Positions 54,286 to 63,298 of a DNA stretch of 64,000 nucleotides are shown piece by piece. The DNA is from Pedobacter sp. BS3 (GTDB taxonomy: Bacteria > Bacteroidota > Bacteroidia > Sphingobacteriales > Sphingobacteriaceae), in NCBI RefSeq assembly GCF_008274585.1, contig NZ_VTRT01000002.1, positions 248,001-312,000 of the forward strand. The letters run 5' to 3'. Numbering within the stretch: position 1 is the stretch's first letter; each line of letters begins with the position of its first letter. The notes beneath the pieces were generated by a model. That model saw nothing but the letters and a program-made list of their open reading frames with translations. It was not told the DNA's origin and searched no databases. The translations under genes were made by a program, and so were the position numbers.

Positions 54286-55146
54286 ATGAAATTAAAACTA
54301 ATTGTGCCCATGCTGTTTATAGTTGCAGCAATAGGGCAAAGCTGTGTAAGTACTAAAAAATATAAAGAGTTACAAAGTAACTACAATCAGTTGGACAGTG
54401 CTAATCGTAATATGAAACGTAAGTACTTAACTTCTGAACGTAACCTGGCGGTAGTTAATAACCGTGTACAAAGCCTGGAAGAACAAATAGCGTCTGAAAG
54501 AGCCAGCGCAAAATCATTGCAGGATGCGCTTGACAAATGTTTAAACTCCAGCAACCAGGGCAATGTAAACATCTCCAAGCTGGTTGATGAAATTAACCGT
54601 TCTAACAAATACATTCAACAACTGGTCAATGCCAAGAATAAAAGCGATTCATTAAATATGGTATTAACCAACAATTTAACCCGTTCGCTAAGCCAGCAGG
54701 AAATGCGGGATGTTGATGTGAAGGTACTCAAAGGCGTGGTTTATATCTCGCTTTCAGACAACATGCTTTACAAATCAGGAAGCTACGAGATTTCAGACCG
54801 GGCCAATGAAACGTTAAGCAAAATCGCTAAGATCATTATGGATTACAACAACTACGACGTATTGATTGAAGGTAATACCGATAATGTACCTATTTCGCAA
54901 AAGAACATTCGTAACAACTGGGATCTAAGTGCGCTAAGAGCATCGTCGGTAGTGCAAGCCCTGCAAAACAATTTTAATGTTGATCCTAAACGTCTAACAG
55001 CAGGCGGTCGCGGCGAATACAATCCGGTGGCTGATAACAGTACCGATGCCGGCCGGGCTAAAAACAGGCGTACCGAGATCATCATTACTCCTAAGCTGGA
55101 TCAGTTTATGGACTTAATCGGAAAAGCGCCGGAAGAAAAGCAATAG
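54286..55146 (+). CDS. OmpA-family peptidoglycan-binding lipoprotein
   Basis: A 286-residue protein. A lipobox GQSC (Cys20) ends the signal peptide. A coiled coil (about 27-130) with long heptads follows, then the OmpA C-terminal domain (about 145-275) with NWDLSALRASSVVQAL and RRTEIIITP. It anchors the outer membrane to peptidoglycan; Asp and Arg of the NWDLSxxRA motif bind diaminopimelate. It is a single gene with a hairpin terminator at 55241-55292. Confidence 0.92.
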   Translation: MKLKLIVPMLFIVAAIGQSCVSTKKYKELQSNYNQLDSANRNMKRKYLTSERNLAVVNNRVQSLEEQIASERASAKSLQDALDKCLNSSNQGNVNISKLVDEINRSNKYIQQLVNAKNKSDSLNMVLTNNLTRSLSQQEMRDVDVKVLKGVVYISLSDNMLYKSGSYEISDRANETLSKIAKIIMDYNNYDVLIEGNTDNVPISQKNIRNNWDLSALRASSVVQALQNNFNVDPKRLTAGGRGEYNPVADNSTDAGRAKNRRTEIIITPKLDQFMDLIGKAPEEKQ

Positions 55147-55170
55147 CTGCCTTTTTAGTCCGAAAGCCGG

Positions 55171-55210
55171 GAAAGTTGAGCGCAGCGAAATCCCGATTAT
55201 TCGGGGTCAG
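55171..55210 (+). repeat. Dispersed hairpin repeat, CCCGR family (CCCGA-TTAT-TCGGG)
   Basis: AAAGTTGAGCGCAGCGAAAT then CCCGA (55192-55196), loop TTAT and TCGGG (55201-55205), followed by GTCAGAAA. Confidence 0.8.
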
Positions 55211-55240
55211 AAAAGACCGGGGCCAATGTTATTACATAAA

Positions 55241-55292
55241 CCTTACAGGTTTGCGCCGAAGCCCTTGCGCTGGCAAAACCTGTGAGGCTTTT
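55241..55292 (+). terminator. Intrinsic terminator downstream of ompA-like gene
   Basis: CCTTACAGGTTTGC (55241-55254) pairs with GCAAAACCTGTGAGG (55273-55287) with one bulged base, then CTTTTTT. It suits the end of the OmpA transcript. Confidence 0.7.
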
Positions 55293-55360
55293 TTAAAGCT
55301 TCCTGTATATTGCCCGTTGGCGTGCTGTTTCCGAAGGGCTCTACAGATTAACCTACACTG

Positions 55361-55392
55361 TCCGTAGAGACGCTGATGCTTAACTCTACGGA
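55361..55392. repeat. 32-nt palindromic repeat, copy A
   Basis: 9-bp stem TCCGTAGAG / CTCTACGGA with a 14-nt loop ACGCTGATGCTTAA. Same design as copy B. Confidence 0.75.
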
Positions 55393-55618
55393 TTAACATA
55401 TAGAGAAGAGTCTACAGACTCTTGTAAAATAAATATAAAGGCCTTACCATTAAAATGAGTTAAAAAACTCCAACTTATGTATTAATCCTTAGTCAGTAAT
55501 AATAAAGTCCGGAGGCTTTTAAGTAACAGCACTAAGCCGGAACTTAGCGCTATCGGGTTGAGGTTACAGACATCCCGTAAAATATAACGAACGATTACAA
55601 AACCGGCCATTATGCCAA

Positions 55619-55650
55619 TCCGGAGTGACGCTTTCGCTGAACACTCCGGA
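55619..55650. repeat. 32-nt palindromic repeat, copy B
   Basis: 9-bp stem TCCGGAGTG / CACTCCGGA with a 14-nt loop ACGCTTTCGCTGAA. Stem bases differ from copy A but all pairs are kept; the loop has the pattern ACGCTNNYGCTNAA. Confidence 0.75.
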
Positions 55651-55668
55651 CAGTTGAGGGTTTTGTTC

Positions 55669-55710
55669 AATCGTAAATCGTAAATCTAAAACCGTAAATC
55701 TAAAATCGTA
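55669..55710. repeat. Heptanucleotide array, 6 units (AATCGTA/AATCTAA)
   Basis: Six 7-bp units in register, 36 bp upstream of the SelW-like gene. Confidence 0.75.
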
Positions 55711-55745
55711 TCCTGCACTATTCGCTACAATCATTATCTTGCGGC

Positions 55746-56030
55746 ATGAAACCTGTTATTACTATTGAATATTGCCCCAAATGCGGCTGGATGTTACGTG
55801 CGGCCTATATGGCACAGGAATTGTTAAGCACTTTCTCTGACGATGTTCACGGCGTGCTGCTACAGCCCAGCGAAGTAAGCGGACGTTATGAAATACGCAT
55901 AAATGACAACAGCGTATTCGACCGTAAACGGATGGGCCGGTTTCCCGAAATTAAAGAGCTGAAACAACTGGTTCGCGATGTGGTAAATCCGGCAAAGGAT
56001 TTAGGCCATGCTGATAAAAAGCCAGCGTAA
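55746..56030 (+). CDS. SelT/SelW/SelH (Rdx) family thioredoxin-fold protein
   Basis: A 94-residue redox protein. The CxxC motif Cys10-Pro-Lys-Cys13 (EYCPKCGW) replaces the selenocysteine of eukaryotic SelW. The rest is the small thioredoxin-like fold: LLQPSEVSGRYEIRIN and FPEIKELKQLVRDVV. Substrate unknown. A TATCTTG promoter-like element (55736-55742) ends 3 nt before the ATG at 55746, so the mRNA may be leaderless. The purM gene starts 72 bp downstream. Confidence 0.9.
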   Translation: MKPVITIEYCPKCGWMLRAAYMAQELLSTFSDDVHGVLLQPSEVSGRYEIRINDNSVFDRKRMGRFPEIKELKQLVRDVVNPAKDLGHADKKPA

Positions 56031-56089
56031 AATTTAAACTTTCAGGCACCTGGTAGCGTGCGGGCCATCTCTAATTGGAATATTTGAGC

Positions 56090-56097
56090 TAAATTTG
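56090..56097 (+). promoter_or_regulatory. Bacteroidota -7 element of purM, predicting a leaderless mRNA
   Basis: TAAATTTG is an exact TAnnTTTG match, followed by CCCCC and the ATG at 56103. The start site would be at or 1-2 nt from the ATG. Confidence 0.65.
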
Positions 56098-56102
56098 CCC
56101 CC

Positions 56103-57281
56103 ATGTCTGATTATAAGTATAACCAACGCGGAGTTTCTGCCGGCAAAGAAGATGTTCATAACGCCATAAAAAATATCGATAAAGGAATATATCCCAAAGC
56201 GTTCTGCAAGATCATTCCCGATATTTTAGGTGGAGACCCGGCATGGTGTAACATTATGCATGCAGACGGAGCCGGCACTAAATCGTCGCTGGCGTATGTG
56301 TACTGGAAAGAAACCGGCGACCTTTCCGTATGGCGGGGCATTGCCCGGGATGCCATCATCATGAATATTGACGACCTGCTTTGCGTAGGCGCTACCGATA
56401 ATATTTTATTATCATCTACCATTGGCCGCAATAAAAACCTGATCCCGGGCGAAGTAATTGCCGAAATTATTAACGGAACCGAGGATGTCCTGGCCGATCT
56501 CCGTTCGGGCGGCATCAGCATTTACCCGACGGGTGGCGAAACTGCCGATGTCGGCGATTTGGTTCGCACCATTATTGTTGACTCTACGGTTACCTGCCGC
56601 ATGCATCGCAGCGATGTGATCTCAAACCATACCATACAAGCAGGAGATGTGATCGTTGGGCTGGCTTCGTACGGACAGGCCAGCTATGAGCAGGAATATA
56701 ATGGCGGCATGGGCTCAAACGGGCTTACTTCTGCCCGGCACGATGTTTTCCATAAATACGTAGCCGAAAAATATCCCGAAAGTTATGATCCGGCAGTACC
56801 GTACGAACTGGTATTTGCAGGTAATAAAAAGCTAACCGATACCATTGACCTGGGCAACGGCGAAACCATAACCGCCGGAAAGCTCGTCCTCTCGCCCACA
56901 CGCACCTACGCTCCCGTCATAAAAAAAATACTGGAAGGCTACCGCGAGCAAATTCATGGTATGGTGCATTGCAGCGGCGGCGCTCAAACCAAGGTATTGC
57001 ATTTTATCGATAACCTGCACATTATCAAAGACAATATCTTCCCTGTTCCACCGCTATTCCGGTTGATCCAGGAACAATCCCATACCAACTGGCAGGAAAT
57101 GTACAAGGTATTTAATATGGGACACCGGATGGAGCTCTATGTACCACGGGAAATAGCGCAGGAGTTGATCGCCATCTCCGAAAGTTTCGGCATTGAAGCC
57201 CGTATTGTGGGGCGTGTAGAAGAAAGCGGTAAAAAACAGGTAACCATCCGTTCAGAGTTCGGTGAGTTTGTGTATAATTAA
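56103..57281 (+). CDS. purM: Phosphoribosylformylglycinamidine cyclo-ligase (AIR synthetase)
   Basis: Closes the imidazole ring (FGAM to AIR) with ATP. It is 392 residues, the Bacteroidota length, longer than about 345 in E. coli. The PurM motif DGAGTKS is at 55-61, NIDDLLCVGA at 88-97, YPTGGETADV at 131-141 and a late GHRMELYV. The upstream perfect -7 element ends 5 nt before the ATG. The gene is not in a pur operon here. Confidence 0.95.
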   Translation: MSDYKYNQRGVSAGKEDVHNAIKNIDKGIYPKAFCKIIPDILGGDPAWCNIMHADGAGTKSSLAYVYWKETGDLSVWRGIARDAIIMNIDDLLCVGATDNILLSSTIGRNKNLIPGEVIAEIINGTEDVLADLRSGGISIYPTGGETADVGDLVRTIIVDSTVTCRMHRSDVISNHTIQAGDVIVGLASYGQASYEQEYNGGMGSNGLTSARHDVFHKYVAEKYPESYDPAVPYELVFAGNKKLTDTIDLGNGETITAGKLVLSPTRTYAPVIKKILEGYREQIHGMVHCSGGAQTKVLHFIDNLHIIKDNIFPVPPLFRLIQEQSHTNWQEMYKVFNMGHRMELYVPREIAQELIAISESFGIEARIVGRVEESGKKQVTIRSEFGEFVYN

Positions 57282-57289
57282 GGCTATAT

Positions 57290-57394
57290 TTTGAAAAGCA
57301 GGTTCCGGCAACTATCGGTCGCGTTAGCCCGGCTTTACGCTCATACGCCTGCAAGGCATTACGCACAAGGCCGGTATCCGCTCAATCCGGTTTA
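57290..57394 (+). repeat. Dispersed intergenic element (TTTGAAAAGCAGG ... CCGGTTTA)
   Basis: It begins TTTGAAAAGCAGG 8 bp after the purM stop, holds TTACGCTCATACG in the middle and ends CACAAGGCCGGTAT then CCGGTTTA. All three blocks recur in the same order at 62121-62249. Confidence 0.75.
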
Positions 57395-57487
57395 TTGATC
57401 AATGGCATTGCATCATATAAACGCTGTTACATATTTGCAAGCGTAAAATCATTTCCTTTAATTTACCGCTTTGAAAACCAAACCAAT

Positions 57488-58246
57488 ATGAATAACCGTA
57501 GAAATTTTATTAAAACCGCCGCTCTTGGCGTAATAGGCTCAAGCCTTATTCCCGAAATTGTTGCAGCTGCAATGCCCGAAACCAGCAAAGCTGCCGGGAA
57601 GATCAGAATCCCCGATAATGCAACCATCCTTTTCCAGGGCGATTCCATCACTGATGCCCACCGCGACCGTAAACAAACATCAGAAAACAATGCCATGGGA
57701 TTGGGTACAGGTTATGCCCTGGGAGCAGCCTCCACCCTGCTGCTGGACAACCCGTCAAAGAACCTGAAAATATATAACCGGGGCATCAGTGGTAATAAAG
57801 TATACCAACTGGCCGACCGCTGGGAAGAAGACTGCCTGGCTATTAAACCCGATATACTGAGTATACTGGTCGGCGTAAACGATTACTGGCATACCCTTAG
57901 CGGCAAATACAAGGGCACTATTAAAACCTATCGAGATGACTTCAAAGCCCTGCTGGATAGAACAAAAAATCGCTTACCCGATGTAAAGCTTATTATTGGC
58001 GAGCCTTATGCCGTAAACGGTGTAAAAGCGGTTACCGATGCATGGTTCCCTGCATTTTATGAATATCAAAAAGCCGCCCGCGAGTTGGCCGAAAGTTTCG
58101 GTGCGGTATTTATCCCTTACCAAAAGGTGTATGATACCGCCCAGAAAATGGCTCCCGGATCTTACTGGACACCCGATGGCGTACACCCCAGTGTGGCCGG
58201 CGCCCGCCTGATGGCCGAAGCCTGGCTAAAAGCGGTAAAAGGGTAA
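57488..58246 (+). CDS. Exported SGNH/GDSL hydrolase with Tat signal
   Basis: A 252-residue esterase-like protein from ATG 57488 (MNNRRNFIK). The open frame extends upstream to 57395, but NRRNFIK is a twin-arginine (Tat) motif and should start the protein. SGNH blocks are present: block I FQGDSITDAH, GNKVY of block II, LVGVNDYWH of block III and the terminal DGVHPSVAG with catalytic Asp and His. It probably hydrolyses acyl or acetyl esters in the periplasm. A cATATTTG -7-like element lies at about 57425-57432, with a leader near 50 nt. Confidence 0.85.
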   Translation: MNNRRNFIKTAALGVIGSSLIPEIVAAAMPETSKAAGKIRIPDNATILFQGDSITDAHRDRKQTSENNAMGLGTGYALGAASTLLLDNPSKNLKIYNRGISGNKVYQLADRWEEDCLAIKPDILSILVGVNDYWHTLSGKYKGTIKTYRDDFKALLDRTKNRLPDVKLIIGEPYAVNGVKAVTDAWFPAFYEYQKAARELAESFGAVFIPYQKVYDTAQKMAPGSYWTPDGVHPSVAGARLMAEAWLKAVKG

Positions 58247-58333
58247 GTTAACAGGATAAAGGGGATGTCTAAAAATTTGCTATGGTCATCGTAAGCTTGT
58301 CGAAGGATTGGTTTATTGTGGCTACAGACACTT

Positions 58334-58352
58334 CCCCGAGTCTTCGGGGTCA
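58334..58352 (+). repeat. Dispersed hairpin repeat, CCCGR family (CCCCGA-GTCT-TCGGGG)
   Basis: Stem CCCCGA (58334-58339), loop GTCT, TCGGGG (58344-58349), then GTCA. It lies with an AAGCTTGTCGAAGG motif at 58291-58305 in the gap before the convergent YdcF gene. Confidence 0.7.
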
Positions 58353-58454
58353 GCGTGACTGCGCTAATTGATGGTTCTGTTGACTTTTTAGACATCCTCC
58401 ATTTTCATTACAATAATATAAACGGCCAAAGCATCTACAAGGACTTATTTACGT

Positions 58455-59219
58455 TTAACCCCTACCCAGAATCCGGTACAGAATATTACCGCAGACTTCT
58501 CTCAGGTAACCTTTCCATGCTGCTAAGGCGTCAGCTGAAGGGATCAGCACATCATCAGGAAAGAAACTATTGCTGGGTTTTGCAGTAAAGGCGGCAGGAA
58601 AAGGCTTAACATCCAACCCGGCTTTCCGGAACGTACGCAAAGCCCGCGGTATATGCAAAGCGGAGGTTATTAAAAGATATGGAGGCTGTAAGTGTAATGA
58701 ATCGATTAATTTCTTAGTATTTACAGCATTTTCTACCGTATTCCGGGAATCCCGGTCAGCTAAAATATCAGCAGCAGGGATGCACAAATTCTGTAATTGC
58801 TCAGTAACAAAATCCGCTTCCCTGAACGCTTTATCCAGGAAAACATTCCCGTTTCCCGAAGCCACAATGATCTTGCGGATATGCCCTGTCCGGTACAATT
58901 CAGCGGCCTGTATAAACCTGTCGGCAGCAGCATTGAAATACACTTCGCCATCACCTTCATTAAATCCTGAGAAGCCCCCCAACAATATCCCGGCGCTGTA
59001 AACCTCGTTTTTTGCAGGCGTATATTTCTTTTCCTGGTAAGCAACCGTAAGCCGGTCAATAATAAACGGGTTGGAAAAGAATAACAACATGAGAATACCC
59101 GCAGTATAACAGTTCTTCTTCCGGCGTGCAGGTTTGGTAAACAGCCCGTACAGCAAAACTGCCACGATCCATAAAACCGGGTTTAGAAAAATAAGGAACA
59201 GTTTTCCGAGTGCAAACAT
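58455..59219 (-). CDS. YdcF/ElyC family (DUF218) membrane protein
   Basis: A 254-residue protein. Two N-terminal membrane helices (about 8-28 and 38-58) are followed by a DUF218 domain (about 75-240): SAGILLGGFSGFNEGD, AAELYRTGHIRKIIVASGNG, then DSRNTVENA and LLITSALHIPRALRTF. ElyC/YdcF members affect cell-envelope integrity and may bind nucleotide or polyprenyl ligands. The cytoplasmic or periplasmic side is not predicted. It is the last minus gene before the alaS terminator zone (59220-59377). Confidence 0.88.
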   Translation of the reverse strand: MFALGKLFLIFLNPVLWIVAVLLYGLFTKPARRKKNCYTAGILMLLFFSNPFIIDRLTVAYQEKKYTPAKNEVYSAGILLGGFSGFNEGDGEVYFNAAADRFIQAAELYRTGHIRKIIVASGNGNVFLDKAFREADFVTEQLQNLCIPAADILADRDSRNTVENAVNTKKLIDSLHLQPPYLLITSALHIPRALRTFRKAGLDVKPFPAAFTAKPSNSFFPDDVLIPSADALAAWKGYLREVCGNILYRILGRG

Positions 59220-59236
59220 CTGGAGCTAAACCTAAA

Positions 59237-59264
59237 CAGTTGAAAGTTGAAAGTTAAAAGTTGA
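59237..59264. repeat. Heptanucleotide array, 4 units (AAGTTGA)
   Basis: Four 7-bp units in register 18 bp upstream of the YdcF start. Confidence 0.65.
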
Positions 59265-59293
59265 AAGCGCCCACAAAATCAGCTCCCCAAGCC

Positions 59294-59343
59294 AAGCTTT
59301 GTGTCTTCACGAAGCTTCATTTATGCTGGCTCGTGAAAACACG
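59294..59343. repeat. Hairpin pair related to the REP-like element at 9286
   Basis: AAGCTTTGTG-TCTT-CACGAAGCTT (59294-59317, one G.T) and CGTG-AAAA-CACG (59332-59343). The first shares the GTG-TCTT-CACGAA core with 9291-9303. Confidence 0.6.
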
Positions 59344-59377
59344 AATCAGGGCGTTGCAATTATTATTCGAACTCAAG

Positions 59378-62014
59378 TTACAAAACCAGATCCTTAGCCT
59401 TGCGTAACGCATTATCCAGTCCGCTGATGTCCTTACCACCGGCCGTAGCATAAAAAGGCTGACCGCCGCCCCCGCCCTGTATTTCTTTAGCCAGCTCACG
59501 CACTATAGCTCCGGCATTCAGGTTACGTTCCTTAATCACATTTTCAGAGATCATCACCGTGATGTTCGGCTTCCCGTCAATATCAGCAGCTAAAACCAGG
59601 AACAGGTTTGGTACAATATCCTTTAAAGCATAGGTCAGGTTTTTAACAGCTTCTGCGTTAGGCAACGATACCCGTTCAGTGATTACATTCAGACCATTTA
59701 TTGCCTGTGCTTTTGCGGCCAGCTCATGTTTTAAACCGGCAGCTTTCTCCTGTATGCTTTTTTCAATTTCCTTCTTGAGGCGATTGTTTTCTTCCAGCAA
59801 GCTTTCAACGGATTTAGCCAGGCTTTTAGGATTTTTAAGCAACTGCTTTAGCGTATCCACCAGTTTGGCCTGCTCAGCGACATACTGCTCGGCGGCAACG
59901 CCGGTTATAGCTTCAATACGCCTGACACCAGCTGCGACAGCGCTTTCTGAAATAATTTTGAAAAAACCGATCTGCCCGGTAGCTTTTACATGTGTACCGC
60001 CGCAAAGCTCTTTCGAAAAATTATCATCAAAGGTAATCACCCGCACCAGATCGCCGTATTTTTCACCGAATAAAGCTGTAACTCCCGATTCAATTGCTTC
60101 CTGGTAAGGAACATTTCGTTGCTCTTTCAGCCTGATATTTTCGCGAATGCGTTTGTTAACAATAGCTTCTATTTGTTCCAGATCTTCATCGGTAAGCTTC
60201 GCGAAATGCGAAAAGTCAAACCGCAGATAATCAGCATTAACCAGCGAACCTTTTTGATTAACATGATTGCCCAAAACCTGCTTTAAAGCCGCATGCAGCA
60301 AATGCGTTGCCGAGTGATTGTTCTCGGTCGCGGTACGGTTAACCGCATTCACCACGGCCCGGAAGCTGCCCTGCAATTCATCAGGTAAAATATCGGTATA
60401 ATGAATAATTAACCCATTTTCCTTTTTAGTATCGGTAATCTCTACCGAAAACAGGCGACTCTGGTCTTCCAGGATGCCGGTATCACCTACCTGCCCGCCG
60501 CTTTCCGCGTAAAAAGGAGTCCGGTCAAGCACCAGCTGAAACTGGTCTTTACCTTTAGCCACCACTTTACGGTACTTCAAAATCCGGCACTCACTTTCCA
60601 ATAGATCATACCCTACAAACTCCGTTTCATCGCCGGGGTTCACGATAACCCAGTCGCCGGTATCAATGGCTGTAGCCGCCCGCGAACGGTCTTTTTGCTG
60701 CTGCAATGCCAGCCCAAAACCTTCCATATCCACCTGCAAACCTTTTTCGCGGGCCATCAGCTCGGTTAAATCAATCGGGAAACCGAACGTATCGTAAAGT
60801 TCAAAGGCAAAGTCGCCGTTAATAACCTGCTGACCGGCGCTGTATTTCTCAAAACGCTGGATGCCGGTATCAAGCGTACGCAAAAACGAGATCTCCTCTT
60901 CCAGGATCACCTTCTGAACAAAATCTTTCTGTGCATCCAGCTCATCAAATACGCCCTTGAACTCAGCCGCCAGCACCGGAACCAGTTGGTTCAGGAAAGG
61001 CTCTTTAAAGCCCAAAAACGTATAGGCGTAACGTACAGCACGACGCAAAATACGGCGTATCACGTAACCCGCCTTGTTGTTTGACGGTAATTGCCCATCG
61101 GCAATAGCAAAGGCAATGGCCCGTATATGATCGGCCATTACACGCATAGCAACCGCATCCTGCCAGCCTTTATCACCAGGTTGAGCATCGCCCGCATACA
61201 GTTTTCCACATGCCGATGCAATAAAGCTGATCAACGGCTGGAAAACATCCGTATCGTAATTGGACGTTTTACCTTGCAGCACACGCACCAAACGCTCCAA
61301 ACCCATGCCGGTATCCACATGCTTCGCCGGCAGCGGCTGCAACGACCCATCTTTAAGCCGGTTAAACTGGATGAACACGTTATTCCAGATCTCAATAACC
61401 TGCGGGTCATCTTTATTCACTAACAATGCGCCGTCTACCTTAGCACGCTCTTCATCGCTCCGGTTATCGTAATGTATCTCCGAACAGGGGCCACACGGCC
61501 CTGTCTCACCCATCTCCCAGAAATTATCTTTTTTATTACCCAGCAGAATATGACTTTCGGGCACAAACTGTTTCCATAAATCGAATGCCTCCTGGTCTTT
61601 AGGAAGGCCCTCGGCGGCATCGCCCTCAAACACGGTCACATACAGCCTGTTTTTGTTGATTTTATACACCTCTGTAAGCAATTCCCAGCTCCAGGCAATA
61701 GCCTCTTTCTTAAAATAATCGCCAAAGCTCCAGTTGCCCAGCATCTCGAACATGGTATGGTGGTACGTATCAATACCCACTTCCTCCAGGTCGTTATGCT
61801 TACCCGAAACCCGCAAACAACGCTGTGTATCGGCCACGCGGGAGTATTTTACAGGTGCTTCACCCAAAAACAGGTCTTTAAACTGGTTCATCCCCGCATT
61901 GGTGAACATCAATGTCGGGTCATTCTTCACTACAATAGGCGCAGACGGAACAATCTGGTGCCCTTTTCCCTTAAAAAAATCTAAAAATGCCTGTCGTATC
62001 TCTTTGGTGGTCAT
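59378..62014 (-). CDS. alaS: Alanyl-tRNA synthetase
   Basis: Charges tRNA-Ala and edits mischarged Ser/Gly. It is 878 residues from ATG 62014 ([19 protein letters not shown]). The class II catalytic domain (about 5-450) includes [13 protein letters not shown] and [13 protein letters not shown]. The editing domain has HSATHLLH and the CGGTH Zn/editing motif, followed by a coiled C-terminal C-Ala domain with [15 protein letters not shown] reject the upstream TTG at 62032 because a perfect TAAATTTG -7 element (62037-62030) would start transcription downstream of it. A leader of about 10 nt results. Confidence 0.97.
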   Translation of the reverse strand: MTTKEIRQAFLDFFKGKGHQIVPSAPIVVKNDPTLMFTNAGMNQFKDLFLGEAPVKYSRVADTQRCLRVSGKHNDLEEVGIDTYHHTMFEMLGNWSFGDYFKKEAIAWSWELLTEVYKINKNRLYVTVFEGDAAEGLPKDQEAFDLWKQFVPESHILLGNKKDNFWEMGETGPCGPCSEIHYDNRSDEERAKVDGALLVNKDDPQVIEIWNNVFIQFNRLKDGSLQPLPAKHVDTGMGLERLVRVLQGKTSNYDTDVFQPLISFIASACGKLYAGDAQPGDKGWQDAVAMRVMADHIRAIAFAIADGQLPSNNKAGYVIRRILRRAVRYAYTFLGFKEPFLNQLVPVLAAEFKGVFDELDAQKDFVQKVILEEEISFLRTLDTGIQRFEKYSAGQQVINGDFAFELYDTFGFPIDLTELMAREKGLQVDMEGFGLALQQQKDRSRAATAIDTGDWVIVNPGDETEFVGYDLLESECRILKYRKVVAKGKDQFQLVLDRTPFYAESGGQVGDTGILEDQSRLFSVEITDTKKENGLIIHYTDILPDELQGSFRAVVNAVNRTATENNHSATHLLHAALKQVLGNHVNQKGSLVNADYLRFDFSHFAKLTDEDLEQIEAIVNKRIRENIRLKEQRNVPYQEAIESGVTALFGEKYGDLVRVITFDDNFSKELCGGTHVKATGQIGFFKIISESAVAAGVRRIEAITGVAAEQYVAEQAKLVDTLKQLLKNPKSLAKSVESLLEENNRLKKEIEKSIQEKAAGLKHELAAKAQAINGLNVITERVSLPNAEAVKNLTYALKDIVPNLFLVLAADIDGKPNITVMISENVIKERNLNAGAIVRELAKEIQGGGGGQPFYATAGGKDISGLDNALRKAKDLVL

Positions 62015-62029
62015 CCTGTAAAATTTGTG

Positions 62030-62037
62030 CAAATTTA
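62030..62037 (-). promoter_or_regulatory. Bacteroidota -7 element of alaS (TAAATTTG)
   Basis: Exact TAnnTTTG on the minus strand; predicted start about 62024, leader about 10 nt. Confidence 0.65.
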
Positions 62038-62120
62038 GTTTTTTGAGCGGTATTTATTCCATTTAGAATATTTATTGGGGAATAACCTGCCAGGGCATAG
62101 AATTTTCATGTATTTTTCAT

Positions 62121-62249
62121 TTGAAAAGCAGGGGCGGTATCGTTTGGGCACAGATAGTCCCGTGTTACGCTCATACGGCACAACCGCCCCCAATACCTTC
62201 CCCCGGGGCATTAACCACAAGGCCGGTATACGCTCCACCCGGGTTTAGT
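62121..62249 (+). repeat. Dispersed intergenic element, second full copy
   Basis: TTTGAAAAGCAGG (62121-62133), GATAGTCCCG, TTACGCTCATACG, CACAAGGCCGGTAT and a final CGGGTTTAG. It also has an 8-bp inverted repeat GGGGCGGT (62132-62139) / ACCGCCCC (62184-62191). It fills the gap between alaS and the aldo/keto reductase, followed by a CTAA tetramer run (62270-62305). Confidence 0.8.
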
Positions 62250-62301
62250 TTGCAATACCCATGCAACTAACTAACAACTAACCAACTAACTAACTAACTA
62301 A

Positions 62302-63291
62302 CTAAATCGCCAGGATCGTATTAATGGTAAATATTTCGTCTTCAGAGAAATACAGGTTGTGCAAACAATGTACAGCATCGGTAACCTGCTCTGCTTTGCT
62401 GGCCCCTATCAGTACCGACGTTATTACCGGACTTTTAAGTATCCAGGCCAGGGCCATCTGGGCAAGTGTTTGACCGCGGTTAATGGCTATCTGGTTAAGG
62501 TGCTCAATCTGTTCCAGCTTCTGCGGGGTTATATGGCTTGGTCGCAAAAAGCCATGAGCCTTAGAAGCTCTTGAGCCTACAGGTACGCCATGCAAATATT
62601 TATCCGTTAATAAACCCTGAGCCAGCGGCGAGAACGGAATACATCCAACACCCTGCTTCGCCAGCAGATCCAGCAAACCATTCTCCACCCAACGATCAAA
62701 CATGGAGTACCGCGGCTGATGAATTAAACAAGGCGTACCCATTTGCTTTAGCATGCGGATAGCCTTTTCAGCTTCGGGAACATCATAATTTGATATGCCA
62801 ACGTACAAGGCCTTACCCTGCTTAACAATATGGTTTAACGCGGTCATGGTTTCTTCCAGCGGTGTTTCCGGGTCCGGACGGTGATGGTAAAAAACATCCA
62901 CATAATCCAGGCCCATACGTTTCAGGCTCTGATCCAGGCTGGAAATCAAATACTTGCGTGAACCCCAATCGCCATAAGGGCCCTCCCACATGGTGTAACC
63001 CGCTTTGGTAGAAATGATCAGCTCATCGCGATACGCTTTAAAATCAGATGCCAGTATCTTTCCAAAATTCTCTTCGGCCGAGCCCGGGGGCGGGCCATAA
63101 TTATTGGCCAGGTCAAAATGCGTTATCCCCTGGTCAAAGGCAACATGAAGTATTTCGCGGTATTGGTCATAATCATCAACACCGCCGAAATTATGCCATA
63201 AACCTAACGATATAGCCGGCAATTTCAGGCCGCTTTTTCCGCAGCGGCGGTATTGCATCATAGCGTAACGTGAAGAACTTGGTGTATACAT
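62302..63291 (-). CDS. Aldo/keto reductase (YghZ-like)
   Basis: A 329-residue NAD(P)H-dependent reductase of the AKR14/YghZ branch, which reduces glyceraldehyde 3-phosphate or other aldehydes. The family start RRCGKSGLKLPAISLGLWHN (15-34) is visible. The catalytic tetrad is Asp60, Tyr65, Lys96 and His136/137 (FYHHRPD). PFSPLAQGLL follows. The start at 63291 is 7 bp from a 26-unit heptamer array, so its promoter must lie in or beyond that array. Regulation by array length is possible. Confidence 0.92.
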   Translation of the reverse strand: MYTPSSSRYAMMQYRRCGKSGLKLPAISLGLWHNFGGVDDYDQYREILHVAFDQGITHFDLANNYGPPPGSAEENFGKILASDFKAYRDELIISTKAGYTMWEGPYGDWGSRKYLISSLDQSLKRMGLDYVDVFYHHRPDPETPLEETMTALNHIVKQGKALYVGISNYDVPEAEKAIRMLKQMGTPCLIHQPRYSMFDRWVENGLLDLLAKQGVGCIPFSPLAQGLLTDKYLHGVPVGSRASKAHGFLRPSHITPQKLEQIEHLNQIAINRGQTLAQMALAWILKSPVITSVLIGASKAEQVTDAVHCLHNLYFSEDEIFTINTILAI

Positions 63292-63298
63292 GGTTAAT

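Larger units (their letters stand above)
55147..55745. other. 599-bp gap rich in palindromes, no supported gene
   Basis: It contains the CCCGR hairpin (55192-55205), the ompA terminator (55241-55292), two related 32-nt palindromes (55361-55392 and 55619-55650), AAGAGTCT-AC-AGACTCTT (55406-55423) and a heptamer array (55669-55710). A 62-codon minus-strand frame at 55482-55670 overlaps a palindrome and is not supported. Confidence 0.6.

Noticed and set aside
55482-55670. 62-codon minus-strand frame in the 55147-55745 gap
   Set aside because: Its start region contains the 32-nt palindrome copy B and there is no promoter; a hydrophobic stretch alone is not enough.
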